A DNA stretch of 16,956 nt. Source: an uncultured Verrucomicrobiales bacterium. GTDB lineage: Bacteria > Verrucomicrobiota > Verrucomicrobiia > Verrucomicrobiales > Akkermansiaceae. The notes beneath the pieces are model-generated. The model was not told where the DNA came from. It saw nothing but the letters and a program-made list of their open reading frames with translations, and did not search any database. Positions 6,436 to 14,412 of the stretch are shown in pieces (positions within the stretch are counted from its first letter, which is position 1; each line of letters opens with the position of its first letter). The stretch covers positions 1-16,956 of the forward strand of contig CALBVA010000023.1 of the NCBI GenBank assembly GCA_937969125.1, read 5' to 3'. Made by a program: the position numbers and the translations under genes.

Positions 6436-7557
6436 ATGCTGCTGGTCAATGCGCATCTCATCTCGCCAGGCTTCGAGAAAGAGGCTGCAAGTGTGCTAAT
6501 CGAAGATGGGCTGATCATTGAAATCGGAAATGAGCACTCCGGCGACTTGGACCTCGACGGAGCGATGCTCATGCCGGGCTTCATTGACATCCACTCACAC
6601 GGCGCTGACGGCGCTGACGTCTGCGATGCCTCAGCCGAAAGCCTAGAGCACATCGCCCAGATGAAACTACGCGAAGGGGTGACGACCTGGCTGCCAACAA
6701 CCCTAACGCAGCCAAGGAAAAAGCTGCTAGAGATCGTGCACACGATTGCCGATTGGTCCGCCAATGCACCACTGCGAGTGCCGGGGATGCACTTAGAAGG
6801 GCCGTTCATCAACCGCGAGCAAGCAGGAGCGCAGAATCCGGAGTTTGTGCGCCCACCGAACCGACTGGAACTCCGCGAGCTACATGCGCTCTTTCCCGCG
6901 CTCATCCTTTCGCTGGCACCGGAAATGCCGGGCGCCTTTGATCTGATTACAGAGGCCCTGTCTCTAGGAATCACCACTTCGGCAGCTCATACCAAGGCCG
7001 ACTACGAGACCGTGGTAGCAGCAAAGGCGCAGGGGCTGCGACATCTCACGCACTTTGGCAATGCCATGACCGGACTTCACCACCGCGAGATCGGGGTAGT
7101 GGGAGCAGGTCTGATGGAGAACCTGAAACTGGAACTCATTGCTGATGGCATCCATCTCTCGCGCGATTTCCTAAAGCTCATCTTCAAGCGGGTGCCTCGC
7201 GAAAACCTCATGCTCATCACTGATTCCGTAGCGGCGTCTTGGCAACCGGATGGGGAGCTTTCGCTCGGCGGGCTGGCTGTGGAGATCAAGGATGGCGTGG
7301 CCCGACTTGCGGAAGGAGGAGCCCTGGCGGGATCAACCTTACAGTATCCGGAGGGCTTGAAATTGGTGCAGGAGATTACGGAGGAACCACTACACCAACT
7401 GGTGGCGACGACGAGCTGGAATCAGGCACAATCGCTGGGACTGCGTGGCTTCGGAAAAGTGGAGACAGGTTTCATTGCCGATCTCGTGGCGCTGGACCAG
7501 GACTTCCAGGTGCGCGACGTCTTCGTCGGCGGAGAACATCGCCAAATCACCCAATGA
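6436..7557 (+). CDS. nagA: N-acetylglucosamine-6-phosphate deacetylase
   Basis: Amidohydrolase removing acetate from GlcNAc-6-phosphate, used in amino-sugar and cell-wall recycling. Visible active-site features: GFIDIHSHG with His53 and His55, HLEGPFIN with Glu121, SAAHTKA with His185, LTHFGNAMTGLHHRE with His206, LIADGIHL, and TDS with the catalytic Asp263. GALAGSTL near residue 300 is also typical. The length of 373 residues is normal. No nagB, nagC or PTS gene lies beside it, and its partner pgsA is functionally unrelated. Its last 11 bases overlap the 3' end of the convergent phosphoesterase gene. Confidence 0.93.
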   Translation: MLLVNAHLISPGFEKEAASVLIEDGLIIEIGNEHSGDLDLDGAMLMPGFIDIHSHGADGADVCDASAESLEHIAQMKLREGVTTWLPTTLTQPRKKLLEIVHTIADWSANAPLRVPGMHLEGPFINREQAGAQNPEFVRPPNRLELRELHALFPALILSLAPEMPGAFDLITEALSLGITTSAAHTKADYETVVAAKAQGLRHLTHFGNAMTGLHHREIGVVGAGLMENLKLELIADGIHLSRDFLKLIFKRVPRENLMLITDSVAASWQPDGELSLGGLAVEIKDGVARLAEGGALAGSTLQYPEGLKLVQEITEEPLHQLVATTSWNQAQSLGLRGFGKVETGFIADLVALDQDFQVRDVFVGGEHRQITQ

Positions 7558-9031
7558 CCTTGCGATCGGCGAAGTAGTCAATGAAAGCCTCCCGCGTATT
7601 TTTCTTCAGGAGCTTAACCTTCGCGCCCGGTTCTTTCAGGATCTCGCGGAGCTTCATCATCTTACGACCGCCGGATTGGCTATCGTAGCTATTGAAGAGG
7701 ATTCGATAACTTTTGGCCGGTTCAATTGAAGCCAGATCGATGCCGTAGAGCGCGCGATCAGAAAACTTCACGGTCTTTTCCTCGGCCAGGATGACCTGGA
7801 TTTGCTCTCCGGTGAGGGTCGCGTGGACGAGCCAGTTCTCATACGGGAGCCATTTCCAGACGTCCCCCACTGTCTTCACACCGGGCTCAATATCACCCGT
7901 TCCGAAAGTTCCGTGGAATACTCCGTCGGCCGGCAATGATTCCTTCTTCGCGGTTTCGAGGAAAGATTCGCAAATGAGCTTCCAGAAAGCGTTATTCTTC
8001 CTCCGACCACTGATCTTTGCCTGCACGGTGCCGACGATCGTGTTCCGCCGCTTTTCCGCATTTTGCACGACATTCTTCGTACTCTCAATGATCAGCGGAT
8101 CGAGCGGGATACGATCATCCATGAGGACGGTCCAGGCATTGCGCTTCACAAGCTTTCGTGATTCCAAGTCGAATGAGAGATCGACCCGGCCACAGTTGAT
8201 GCCGAAGTAATTCGCCTGGGTGCAAAGCACACCAGACCAATACCAACTGGGACGATCCTGGTGGGAATGGCCTCCGATATAGAGGTCGATCCCTGGAACC
8301 TTTTTGAGCATTTCCTGGATGGGATTGGCATAGTCATCCGAACGACGCCAACCCATATGGCCGAGGACAACGATGGCATCGACCTTTTGCGACTGCAGCT
8401 CGATGACGCTCTGGCGAAGGGTGGTGATGGGATCAAGAACGCCAAAACCCTTTAGGAGTTCGGGGCGAGACCAGTAGGGAATGCCGGGAGTGACGAGGCC
8501 CACGAAGCCAATCTTAAATCCGCTGACTTCTTTTATGAGCCAAGGGGCGAGCCGGGAAAAGCCACTCCCCTCAATGGCACCCGCTTTCTTTCCCTCGACA
8601 GTGACATTCCCCGTCACCACCGGCATGGCGGAGCGGTTGACGGCCTGTTCCACAACATCAAGCCCCCAGTCGAATTCGTGATTCCCGAGGACCCAGCCAT
8701 CGTAGTTCATCTTATTAAAGCAATCGATCATGACTGATCCCTTGCTCCGGTAACCCTCGATGGTGCCTTGATAGACGTCGCCGATGTCGAAGAGAAGGTG
8801 GTCCGGACAATCCTTCCGCCAGCGGCGAATCTGGGTGGCGCAGCGGGCGAGGCCGCCGACATTACCGATGTCATCGTAGGTCTGCGTGGGCAGGATGTGT
8901 CCGTGCAGATCGGTGGTGTGGAAGAGCGAGACAGTTTTGATGGCCCGCTTTTCAGCCGCCAGAGACCGGAACGAAGGCGCTGCCATCCAGGCGGCAGCTC
9001 CGGTGAGAAAGTGACGGCGGCGGGAGATCAT
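7547..9031 (-). CDS. Tat-exported 5'-nucleotidase/UshA-like metallophosphoesterase
   Basis: Predicted periplasmic phosphoesterase of the calcineurin/5'-nucleotidase superfamily. The N-terminus SRRRHFLTGAAAWMAAPS is a twin-arginine type signal. Metal-binding motifs appear in order: FHTTDLHGHI, FDIGDVYQGT, LGNHEFDWG, LGHMGW and IGGHSHQ. The C-terminal substrate domain has GTFGTGDIEPG, VGDVWKWLPYENWLV and ALYGIDL. The length of 494 residues fits. It starts three bases after the stop of the TerC-family gene, so translation is likely coupled. Substrate (nucleotide, sugar nucleotide or other phosphoester) cannot be told from the sequence. Confidence 0.9.
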   Translation of the reverse strand: MISRRRHFLTGAAAWMAAPSFRSLAAEKRAIKTVSLFHTTDLHGHILPTQTYDDIGNVGGLARCATQIRRWRKDCPDHLLFDIGDVYQGTIEGYRSKGSVMIDCFNKMNYDGWVLGNHEFDWGLDVVEQAVNRSAMPVVTGNVTVEGKKAGAIEGSGFSRLAPWLIKEVSGFKIGFVGLVTPGIPYWSRPELLKGFGVLDPITTLRQSVIELQSQKVDAIVVLGHMGWRRSDDYANPIQEMLKKVPGIDLYIGGHSHQDRPSWYWSGVLCTQANYFGINCGRVDLSFDLESRKLVKRNAWTVLMDDRIPLDPLIIESTKNVVQNAEKRRNTIVGTVQAKISGRRKNNAFWKLICESFLETAKKESLPADGVFHGTFGTGDIEPGVKTVGDVWKWLPYENWLVHATLTGEQIQVILAEEKTVKFSDRALYGIDLASIEPAKSYRILFNSYDSQSGGRKMMKLREILKEPGAKVKLLKKNTREAFIDYFADRKVIG

Positions 9032-9034
9032 TGG

Positions 9035-9859
9035 TTAAACGTCGTGAAGTTTTTCCTTACGCATTTTTTCCTGCGCAAGTTTCTTCTGATAGCGACCTTG
9101 CACGATGTCAGTGAGGAGCAGTGTGGCGATCACGAAGTAGAAGGTGGTCTTGGTCATGGCCTGGATCTCATTGCCAAAGAACTTCAGGTGGGCGAGGTGG
9201 GCACCCTCGGTAAGGAGCATGATACCCACCACAAAGAGGACAAAGAGGCCAAGCACTTCATACATGCGGTTCCTTTGCAGGAAGGTGGTGACCTTGTCAG
9301 CCAGGAGAATCATGAGGGCTCCACCGATGAGGATGGCGATGACCATGATGACGAGGTGATAGCCGCCGTGCTCCCCGTTCGGGAGGGGTGGCTTGCTGGC
9401 TAGGGCCATCGCACTGAGGATGGAATCGAAGGAGAAGATGACGTTCATGAAAACGATCAGGCCGATGACCTTGCCCGGAGGCGAGGGCTTCCGGTCGACA
9501 GCGTGTCCTTCCTCCTCCAGCGACATCATGTGCGCTATTTCCTTCGTCGCAGTATAGAGAATGAAGGCTCCACCGAAGAGAACGATAACGCTGTGGAAGT
9601 TAAACGAGCCTTCCACCCATCCGCCAGTGGTGGTGTAAAATGGGTCCTGCAGAGCCGCGACTAGATTCACGAGAACAAAGAGGAGAATGACACGGAGACC
9701 CACTGCGATGCCGATGCCGAGCTTACGGACGCGGCTTTGATCGGCTTCCGGGGCGCGCTGGGACTCCAGCGAGATGTAGAGGAGGTTGTCGAATCCAAGG
9801 ACGGCCTGCAAGAGGACGAGCAGGCCCAGTGTGACGGCGAGATTGATAATTTCCGGCAT
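9035..9859 (-). CDS. TerC-family integral membrane protein
   Basis: Multi-pass inner-membrane protein of the TerC group, linked in other bacteria to tellurite resistance and to manganese export during protein secretion. Family features are LLQAVLGFDNLLYISLE in the first helix region and FMNVIFSFDSILSAMAL in the middle, each with an acidic residue inside a membrane helix that is likely to bind metal. About seven hydrophobic segments are visible over 274 residues. The ATG at 9859 (MPEIINLAVTLG) is preferred; an upstream TTG at 9904 falls inside a terminator. It is directly upstream of the Tat-exported metallophosphoesterase, and supplying a metal to that exported enzyme is a plausible but unproven link. 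Confidence 0.88.
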   Translation of the reverse strand: MPEIINLAVTLGLLVLLQAVLGFDNLLYISLESQRAPEADQSRVRKLGIGIAVGLRVILLFVLVNLVAALQDPFYTTTGGWVEGSFNFHSVIVLFGGAFILYTATKEIAHMMSLEEEGHAVDRKPSPPGKVIGLIVFMNVIFSFDSILSAMALASKPPLPNGEHGGYHLVIMVIAILIGGALMILLADKVTTFLQRNRMYEVLGLFVLFVVGIMLLTEGAHLAHLKFFGNEIQAMTKTTFYFVIATLLLTDIVQGRYQKKLAQEKMRKEKLHDV

Positions 9860-9902
9860 GATTGTGAGTGATGATTCACTGGGATGGTCATCTCGTTCAA
9901 AC

Positions 9903-9939
9903 AAAAAACCGGCCAGACGAAAATCGCGTGACCGGTTTT
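9903..9939 (-). terminator. Intrinsic terminator after the SH3 lipoprotein gene
   Basis: AAAACCGG (9905-9912) and CCGGTTTT (9932-9939) form an eight-pair stem. In the minus-strand transcript the hairpin ends CCGGTTTTTTG, giving a U-tract. It lies 22 bases beyond the stop of the SH3 lipoprotein gene and 43 bases before the terC start, so terC probably has its own promoter or depends on read-through. Confidence 0.75.
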
Positions 9940-9961
9940 GAGAAGAAAAGTGGGATTGGGA

Positions 9962-10600
9962 TCAGTCAATCTGGCCCGGATCAGTGATGCCCGGCACCTC
10001 GGGTAGAGGGGCAATATCCGGCACCGTCGGAATGCTGTCCGGGATGGATGGAGCATCGGGATCGGGAAGTGCAGGGATATCAGGCACGGTGGGAATGGTT
10101 CCGGGGACCTCCGGCGGAGGGGCGATGGTGGATGAATTATCACCCGGATCGATGGGCGGAGGCACAGTGCCAAGAGTGGGAATGGGTGCCTCGGGGCTGG
10201 TAACGGGGACCTGGCTGGAGGACGGGCGCTCGGCAACCATGATTTCAGGAATGTATCCGATGTCTCCAGAGTCGAGTTCGACTTTCACGTAGGTCCCCTT
10301 GTTAGAGACGACCTTCAGCGGGGTGCCAGCCGGGAGAACCTTGTCAGCGCGGGCATTCCCTTTCGGGAGAGTGCGGAAGAAGGTAGCATTCGCCATGGAA
10401 GTCTCCACCCACTGTCCACGCTTATAGCTGGGCGAGGTCGGCTCGACATTATTCGTAGCCTTCCGCGTGCGGGCACCCGGAGTGCTGAGCGGATCGAAGC
10501 GGCTCTCCGAGTCGATTGGCTGGTTTACGGATTTCATGGACCCGCAGGACGCCAGAATCAGCGAGAGGCCACCCAGGGGAATGAGAGATTTTTTAGTCAT
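9962..10600 (-). CDS. Lipoprotein with SH3-like domain and proline-rich repeat tail
   Basis: From the ATG at 10600 the product is 212 residues. It starts MTKKSLIPLGGLSLILASC, a lipoprotein signal with lipobox LASC. Residues of the middle part (ANATFFRTLPKGNARADKVLPAG, then LKVVSNKG, YVKVELDSGDIGYIPEIMV) look like a bacterial SH3 domain, which often binds peptidoglycan or extends envelope proteins. The last 75 residues are rich in Pro, Asp, Ile and Val with repeated units such as IPTVPDI (twice) and LPDPDAP / LPEVPG, probably an extended stalk spanning the periplasm. An earlier start at 10621 would only add MFNCFAV. A terminator follows at 9903-9939. The partner and target are unknown. Confidence 0.8.
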   Translation of the reverse strand: MTKKSLIPLGGLSLILASCGSMKSVNQPIDSESRFDPLSTPGARTRKATNNVEPTSPSYKRGQWVETSMANATFFRTLPKGNARADKVLPAGTPLKVVSNKGTYVKVELDSGDIGYIPEIMVAERPSSSQVPVTSPEAPIPTLGTVPPPIDPGDNSSTIAPPPEVPGTIPTVPDIPALPDPDAPSIPDSIPTVPDIAPLPEVPGITDPGQID

Positions 10601-10706
10601 GACTGCAAAGCAATTGAACACAGAGACGTACTCCGGTCAATGTGATTCCCAATGCCGACTCTATGTTTCGCTTTCATAAAACTTCCAATCTTATAGGTAT
10701 TCGAGA
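10601..10706. promoter_or_regulatory. Divergent intergenic region, SH3 lipoprotein / rfbB-like gene
   Basis: These 106 bases sit between two divergent starts and are AT-richer near 10670-10700 (CATAAAACTTCCAATCTTAT), where a promoter for the plus-strand gene is likely. No box pair is convincing enough to assign. Confidence 0.35.
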
Positions 10707-11669
10707 GTGCGCTCCTTTCGCTCAATCCTCCTCACCGGCGGTGCCGGATTCATCGGCTCGACACTCGTGCGTAAATTGCTGGAACGGGAAGACGTGGAGC
10801 GATTAGTAGTGCTGGATAAATTCACTTATGCTGCAGACCGGTCCAATCTCACCGGCCCGGATCAGGACGACCGCTTTCAGGTCGTAGAGGGTGATATTCT
10901 CGACCGGGAGCTGGTGACTCGCCTGATCCAAGAGAACCGGTGCAGCGGGATTTTCAATCTGGCTGCCGAATCGCACGTGGACCGCTCGATCAAAAATCCA
11001 GGCGACTTTGTCGTAACTAATATCACGGGTACGGCGAACCTCCTCGAGGTGGCACGCGAGGAGGAAGTGCCCTTCCTGCAATGCTCCACGGATGAGGTTT
11101 ACGGCCCGACGCCCGCGCACGAGAAATTCGATGAAGGAGCTAAATTGAAGCCTTCCTCGCCCTACTCCGCCAGCAAGGCGAGCGCGGACTTACTGGTGCA
11201 GGCAGCACATTTCACCTACGGACAAGACGTAGTGATCGCCCGATGCACCAATAACTATGGTCCGAGGCAGCATCGGGAAAAATTGATCCCGACTCTGATC
11301 CATCATGCCCTGCGGGATGAGCCGCTCCCCCTCTATGGATCCGGGCAGCAAATCCGGGATTGGATCCATGTCGATGACACCTCACTCGGCCTCATCGCGA
11401 CCTTCGAGAAAGGATCGCCGAATCGTGTTTATCATCTCGGTGCAAAGTGCGAGCGGACGAATCTCGGCATCGCACGCACTATCCTGAAGCAACTCGGTAA
11501 GCCGAATTCGCTCATCAGCCATGTCACTGATCGACCGGGACATGATTCCCGTTACGCGCTGGATGTCCGGCTCGCGCTGACCTCGCTGGATTGGCGGGCG
11601 CGCATTCCTTTTCGCTCCGGATTCGAGAAGACAGTCAGGGAGTTGGCAGCCGGGCTGCGGGCAGATTAA
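10707..11669 (+). CDS. rfbB: dTDP-glucose 4,6-dehydratase family (RfbB-like)
   Basis: Extended short-chain dehydrogenase making an NDP-4-keto-6-deoxyhexose for surface polysaccharides. Visible are the NAD motif TGGAGFIG (residues 10-17), FNLAAESHVDRSI, CSTDEVYG with Thr128-Asp129-Glu130, the catalytic pair Tyr153/Lys157 in YSASK, and RCTNNYGPRQHREKLIP. GSGQQIRDWIHVDD is also typical. The length of 320 residues is slightly shorter than the usual 340-360. The start is GTG at 10707. The other rml genes (rmlA, rmlC, rmlD) are not adjacent, so the nucleotide (dTDP, UDP or CDP) is not certain. It overlaps the convergent small membrane-protein gene by four bases at the stop codons. Confidence 0.87.
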   Translation: MRSFRSILLTGGAGFIGSTLVRKLLEREDVERLVVLDKFTYAADRSNLTGPDQDDRFQVVEGDILDRELVTRLIQENRCSGIFNLAAESHVDRSIKNPGDFVVTNITGTANLLEVAREEEVPFLQCSTDEVYGPTPAHEKFDEGAKLKPSSPYSASKASADLLVQAAHFTYGQDVVIARCTNNYGPRQHREKLIPTLIHHALRDEPLPLYGSGQQIRDWIHVDDTSLGLIATFEKGSPNRVYHLGAKCERTNLGIARTILKQLGKPNSLISHVTDRPGHDSRYALDVRLALTSLDWRARIPFRSGFEKTVRELAAGLRAD

Positions 11670-11989
11670 CCGACGCCGAGTTCCTCGCCCAACTCATCCT
11701 CCACGAAGTTAATCTCGCGGGTGTGCAGACCATGGTCGCGAATTCCCTGAAGAGTGCGTTGCGATCCGCGGCGGGTGCCTGGGCCTTTGACCCGCTTCAA
11801 CATGCTCTCAACAAGCATGGGCGTGAGGGCCGCGAGGCCGAGGCAAGCTAATGAGAGCCCGACTGGGCGGCGAGCGCGTTCATTGATCGCTTCGGAAACC
11901 AACATCCCGGCTGCGGCACCGAGCACTGCCGGGGCAAAAGCCGCCGTAGTGTCAATCCAGTCCCGTTCTTCGTAGCGATCATCATTCAT
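11666..11989 (-). CDS. Small membrane protein of unknown function
   Basis: I do not recognise the family. From the ATG at 11989 the product is 107 residues. It has a polar, acidic N-terminus (MNDDRYEERDWID), a helix AAFAPAVLGAAAGMLVSEAI, a basic turn NERARRP, a second helix VGLSLACLGLAALTPMLVESML, and a charged C-terminus SQRTLQGIRDHGL with INFVEDELGEELG. Two helices with basic residues between them suggest a hairpin inner-membrane protein. The frame stays open upstream into the manC gene, but the ATG at 11989 fits the gap between genes. No Shine-Dalgarno is visible, and its stop overlaps that of the rfbB-like gene. It fills an otherwise empty 420-base gap. Confidence 0.6.
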   Translation of the reverse strand: MNDDRYEERDWIDTTAAFAPAVLGAAAGMLVSEAINERARRPVGLSLACLGLAALTPMLVESMLKRVKGPGTRRGSQRTLQGIRDHGLHTREINFVEDELGEELGVG

Positions 11990-12088
11990 GGGAGGATGAT
12001 ACCCCAGCAGGGCCAGCTTCCCAAATCTAAAAAAGGAAGTCGTCCCGGTTTTGACAATGACTCCCCCTCCCGATTGAATCAAATTCAG

Positions 12089-13159
12089 ATGAGTAATCAC
12101 TACGCCCTGATTCTTGCCGGTGGCAGCGGCACCCGTTTTTGGCCCCTGAGCCGGAATGCCAAGCCAAAGCAGCTTCTCAATCTCTTCGATGACACCACTC
12201 TGCTCGAACAGACGATCACCCGCTTGGAGGGACTCATTCCACTGGAAAACATCCTGATCCTGACCAATGCCCTCCAGGAGGAAGAAGTCCGGAAGATCGC
12301 CCACATGCTGCCGGAGGAAAACATCTTCGCCGAGCCAGCCAAGCGCGACACCGCCCCGGCAGTTGCCCTGGGCATCGGACTGGTCGCGGCGCGGAATCCC
12401 GACGCCACCATGGCTGTTCTCCCCTCGGACCCACTGATCCAGGACACCGCCGCATTCCAATCGGTCCTCAGCGATTGCCTCGGCATCGCTTCGCAGACCG
12501 ACGCTCTCGTCACCATTGGGATCAAGCCCACCTGGGCTTGCCCTTCATACGGATACATCGAGCGCGGCCCCTCCGCTAAACTCGATTACAAGACCGACAA
12601 CGAGCCCTTTGAGGTCACCCGCTTCCGTGAAAAGCCGAACCCGGAGCTGGCAGAACAATTCCTCCGTCAGGGGAACTTTGCCTGGAATGCCGGGATGTTT
12701 ATTTGGTCGCTCAAAACGGTCACAGCCGAGATCGCCCGACATTCGCCGGAGCTGGCGGACTTCATTGACGAACTGAAAGCTTCCTCCGATCTCCACGCCA
12801 CCGTCGCCGAAAAATTCCCCAAGCTCACTCCGATCTCCATCGACTACGCCCTCATGGAAAAGGCCTCCCGCGTCCTGAATATCGAGGCCACCTTTGACTG
12901 GGACGACGTTGGTTCCTGGATCTCGGTCGCGCAGTATCTCAATACTCAGGGCGATAACAATCAAACCAACACCGAGATCACCGAGATCGATTCCGAGAAC
13001 AACATCATCTTCAATGCGCGGAAGGAATCCCGCATCGCCCTCCTCGGGGTCGATGACCTCATCGTCGTGCAGACCGAGGATGCGGTGCTCATTGCAAACC
13101 GACACCAGGCGGACGACATCAAGAAGCTCGGTGACAAACTACCGGAGGAGCTGCTATAG
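12089..13159 (+). CDS. manC: Mannose-1-phosphate guanylyltransferase
   Basis: Makes GDP-mannose from mannose-1-phosphate and GTP in the cytosol. The N-terminus is MSNHYALILAGGSGTRFWPLSR, the nucleotide-binding loop of the family. Later features are AEPAKRDTAPAVALG, LPSDPLI, the FREKP block (residues about 175-180), GNFAWNAGMFIW, SIDYALMEKA and FDWDDVGSW. The length of 356 residues shows the single-domain form without the C-terminal phosphomannose isomerase domain. The start at 12089 is chosen because the AGGSGTR motif must be near the N-terminus; an upstream in-frame ATG at 11996 would add 31 unrelated residues. It heads a tight run with ruvX (18 bases on) and truA. GDP-mannose could feed the glycosyltransferase at 15046. 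Confidence 0.92.
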   Translation: MSNHYALILAGGSGTRFWPLSRNAKPKQLLNLFDDTTLLEQTITRLEGLIPLENILILTNALQEEEVRKIAHMLPEENIFAEPAKRDTAPAVALGIGLVAARNPDATMAVLPSDPLIQDTAAFQSVLSDCLGIASQTDALVTIGIKPTWACPSYGYIERGPSAKLDYKTDNEPFEVTRFREKPNPELAEQFLRQGNFAWNAGMFIWSLKTVTAEIARHSPELADFIDELKASSDLHATVAEKFPKLTPISIDYALMEKASRVLNIEATFDWDDVGSWISVAQYLNTQGDNNQTNTEITEIDSENNIIFNARKESRIALLGVDDLIVVQTEDAVLIANRHQADDIKKLGDKLPEELL

Positions 13160-13177
13160 TTTTCTGACACATCGTCA

Positions 13178-13585
13178 ATGCACCCCATCTTAGCCATCGA
13201 TCACGGTGACGCCCGCATCGGGCTTGCCGCGACGGATGAATTTGCCATCGGCATTCACCCTGTGGAGACCATCGACTGCCGGAAGACGAAGGTCATTCCC
13301 CGTATTCTTGAAATCATCGCCGAGCGGAAAGTCCAATCTGTCATCCTCGGCTTACCCCTCCGTATGGATGGCTCCGAGGGCGATTCCTCAAAGAAGGTCC
13401 GCAAGTTCGGCGAGGAACTCCTCAGGAAATTGGGGGATCTTCCCCTCACCTATGTCGACGAACGCTTCACCACCGTGACGGCCTCAGAGAAGCTTCGCCA
13501 AGCCGGCCGGAAGGCCAAGAACCAGCGCGATGTTATCGACCAAGCCGCCGCCCTTGAAATCCTCAAAGATCACCTCGGTTGGTAG
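13178..13585 (+). CDS. ruvX: RuvX/YqgF-family nuclease (pre-16S rRNA nuclease)
   Basis: RNase H-fold protein; relatives process the 5' end of 16S rRNA and were once predicted to be Holliday junction resolvases. The motifs are AIDHGDARIGLA at residues 5-16 with the first catalytic Asp, VILGLPLRMDGSEG, YVDERFTTVTA with an acidic pair, and QRDVIDQAAALEIL with the last acidic residue. The length of 135 residues is typical. It begins 18 bases after manC and ends 11 bases before truA, so it is probably in the same transcript. Confidence 0.93.
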   Translation: MHPILAIDHGDARIGLAATDEFAIGIHPVETIDCRKTKVIPRILEIIAERKVQSVILGLPLRMDGSEGDSSKKVRKFGEELLRKLGDLPLTYVDERFTTVTASEKLRQAGRKAKNQRDVIDQAAALEILKDHLGW

Positions 13586-13596
13586 CCATTCACCCC

Positions 13597-14343
13597 ATGC
13601 GCCTCAAACTCACCATCGCCTATGACGGCGCGAACTTCGGCGGCTGGCAAATCCAGCCCAACGCCGACACCATTCAGGAGCGCATTGAGAAAGCCCTCCA
13701 TGAAGTCGCGAAGGAATCTATCCGCCTCCACGGCTCCGGCCGCACTGATGCCGGAGTCCACGCACTTGGGCAGGTCGCTCACTTTGACGCTCCGGATCAG
13801 CTGACCATGAACCCCTTCAACTGGGTTCCCGCTCTCAATACGAAGCTCCCGCCCGCCATCCGCATCATCGAATGCGAAGAAGTCTTCGCCGATTTCCACG
13901 CACGCTTTTCGGCCCAGGCAAAGACCTACACCTACCGTCTCTGCCTCGATCCCATCCTCCCGCCCTTCCTCGCGAAGCGCGCTTGGCACCTCCCCCGCCA
14001 ACTCAATCCCGACGACCTGACCGAAGCCCTCCGCCAGTTCAACGGCACGCACGACTTCCGCGCCTTCGCTGCGAATCGTGGGAATGAAACCGCCGACACC
14101 GACTACCGCCGCACCATCACGCGCGCCGATTTCTCTCCCATTGAGCACGGCTACCTCATCACCTTCACCGGAAATGGCTTTCTCTATAAAATGGTGCGCC
14201 TTCTCACTGGGGCCGCCATTCAGGCCGCCCAAGGCTACCTCCGGCAGGATGACCTGTATGATCTCGTCAATACCCCCACTGAGAAAAAATCGCCCCTCTG
14301 CGCTCCCGCCGACGGCCTCATCCTGAATTCCGTAGAGTATTAA
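13597..14343 (+). CDS. truA: tRNA pseudouridine(38-40) synthase
   Basis: Modifies U38-U40 in the anticodon arm of tRNAs. MRLKLTIAYDGANFGGWQ is the standard N-terminus. The catalytic Asp51 lies in GSGRTDAGVHALGQVAHF. Further family motifs are FHARFSAQAKTYTYRL, FNGTHDFRAFA and GNGFLYKMVRLLTG. The length of 248 residues is normal. I chose the ATG at 13597; a TTG at 13579 overlaps the ruvX stop and would add six atypical residues. It follows ruvX by 11 bases. Confidence 0.95.
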   Translation: MRLKLTIAYDGANFGGWQIQPNADTIQERIEKALHEVAKESIRLHGSGRTDAGVHALGQVAHFDAPDQLTMNPFNWVPALNTKLPPAIRIIECEEVFADFHARFSAQAKTYTYRLCLDPILPPFLAKRAWHLPRQLNPDDLTEALRQFNGTHDFRAFAANRGNETADTDYRRTITRADFSPIEHGYLITFTGNGFLYKMVRLLTGAAIQAAQGYLRQDDLYDLVNTPTEKKSPLCAPADGLILNSVEY

Positions 14344-14412
14344 CCCCACCTCATCCGAGGGCCGTAGATAACCTTGCCCGCAGCCCATCCTGTCCCCAAG
14401 CTTACGACGCCA

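Noticed and set aside
8768..9403. 211-residue plus-strand ORF
   Set aside because: Spans the antisense of two well-supported genes (phosphoesterase and TerC) and has no recognisable motif.
11996..12088. N-terminal extension of manC from ATG 11996
   Set aside because: Adds 31 residues unlike the family before the nucleotide-binding loop; ATG 12089 gives the normal N-terminus.
11990..12460. Upstream extension of the 11666 minus-strand ORF
   Set aside because: This part is antisense to manC; the plausible membrane protein begins at ATG 11989.
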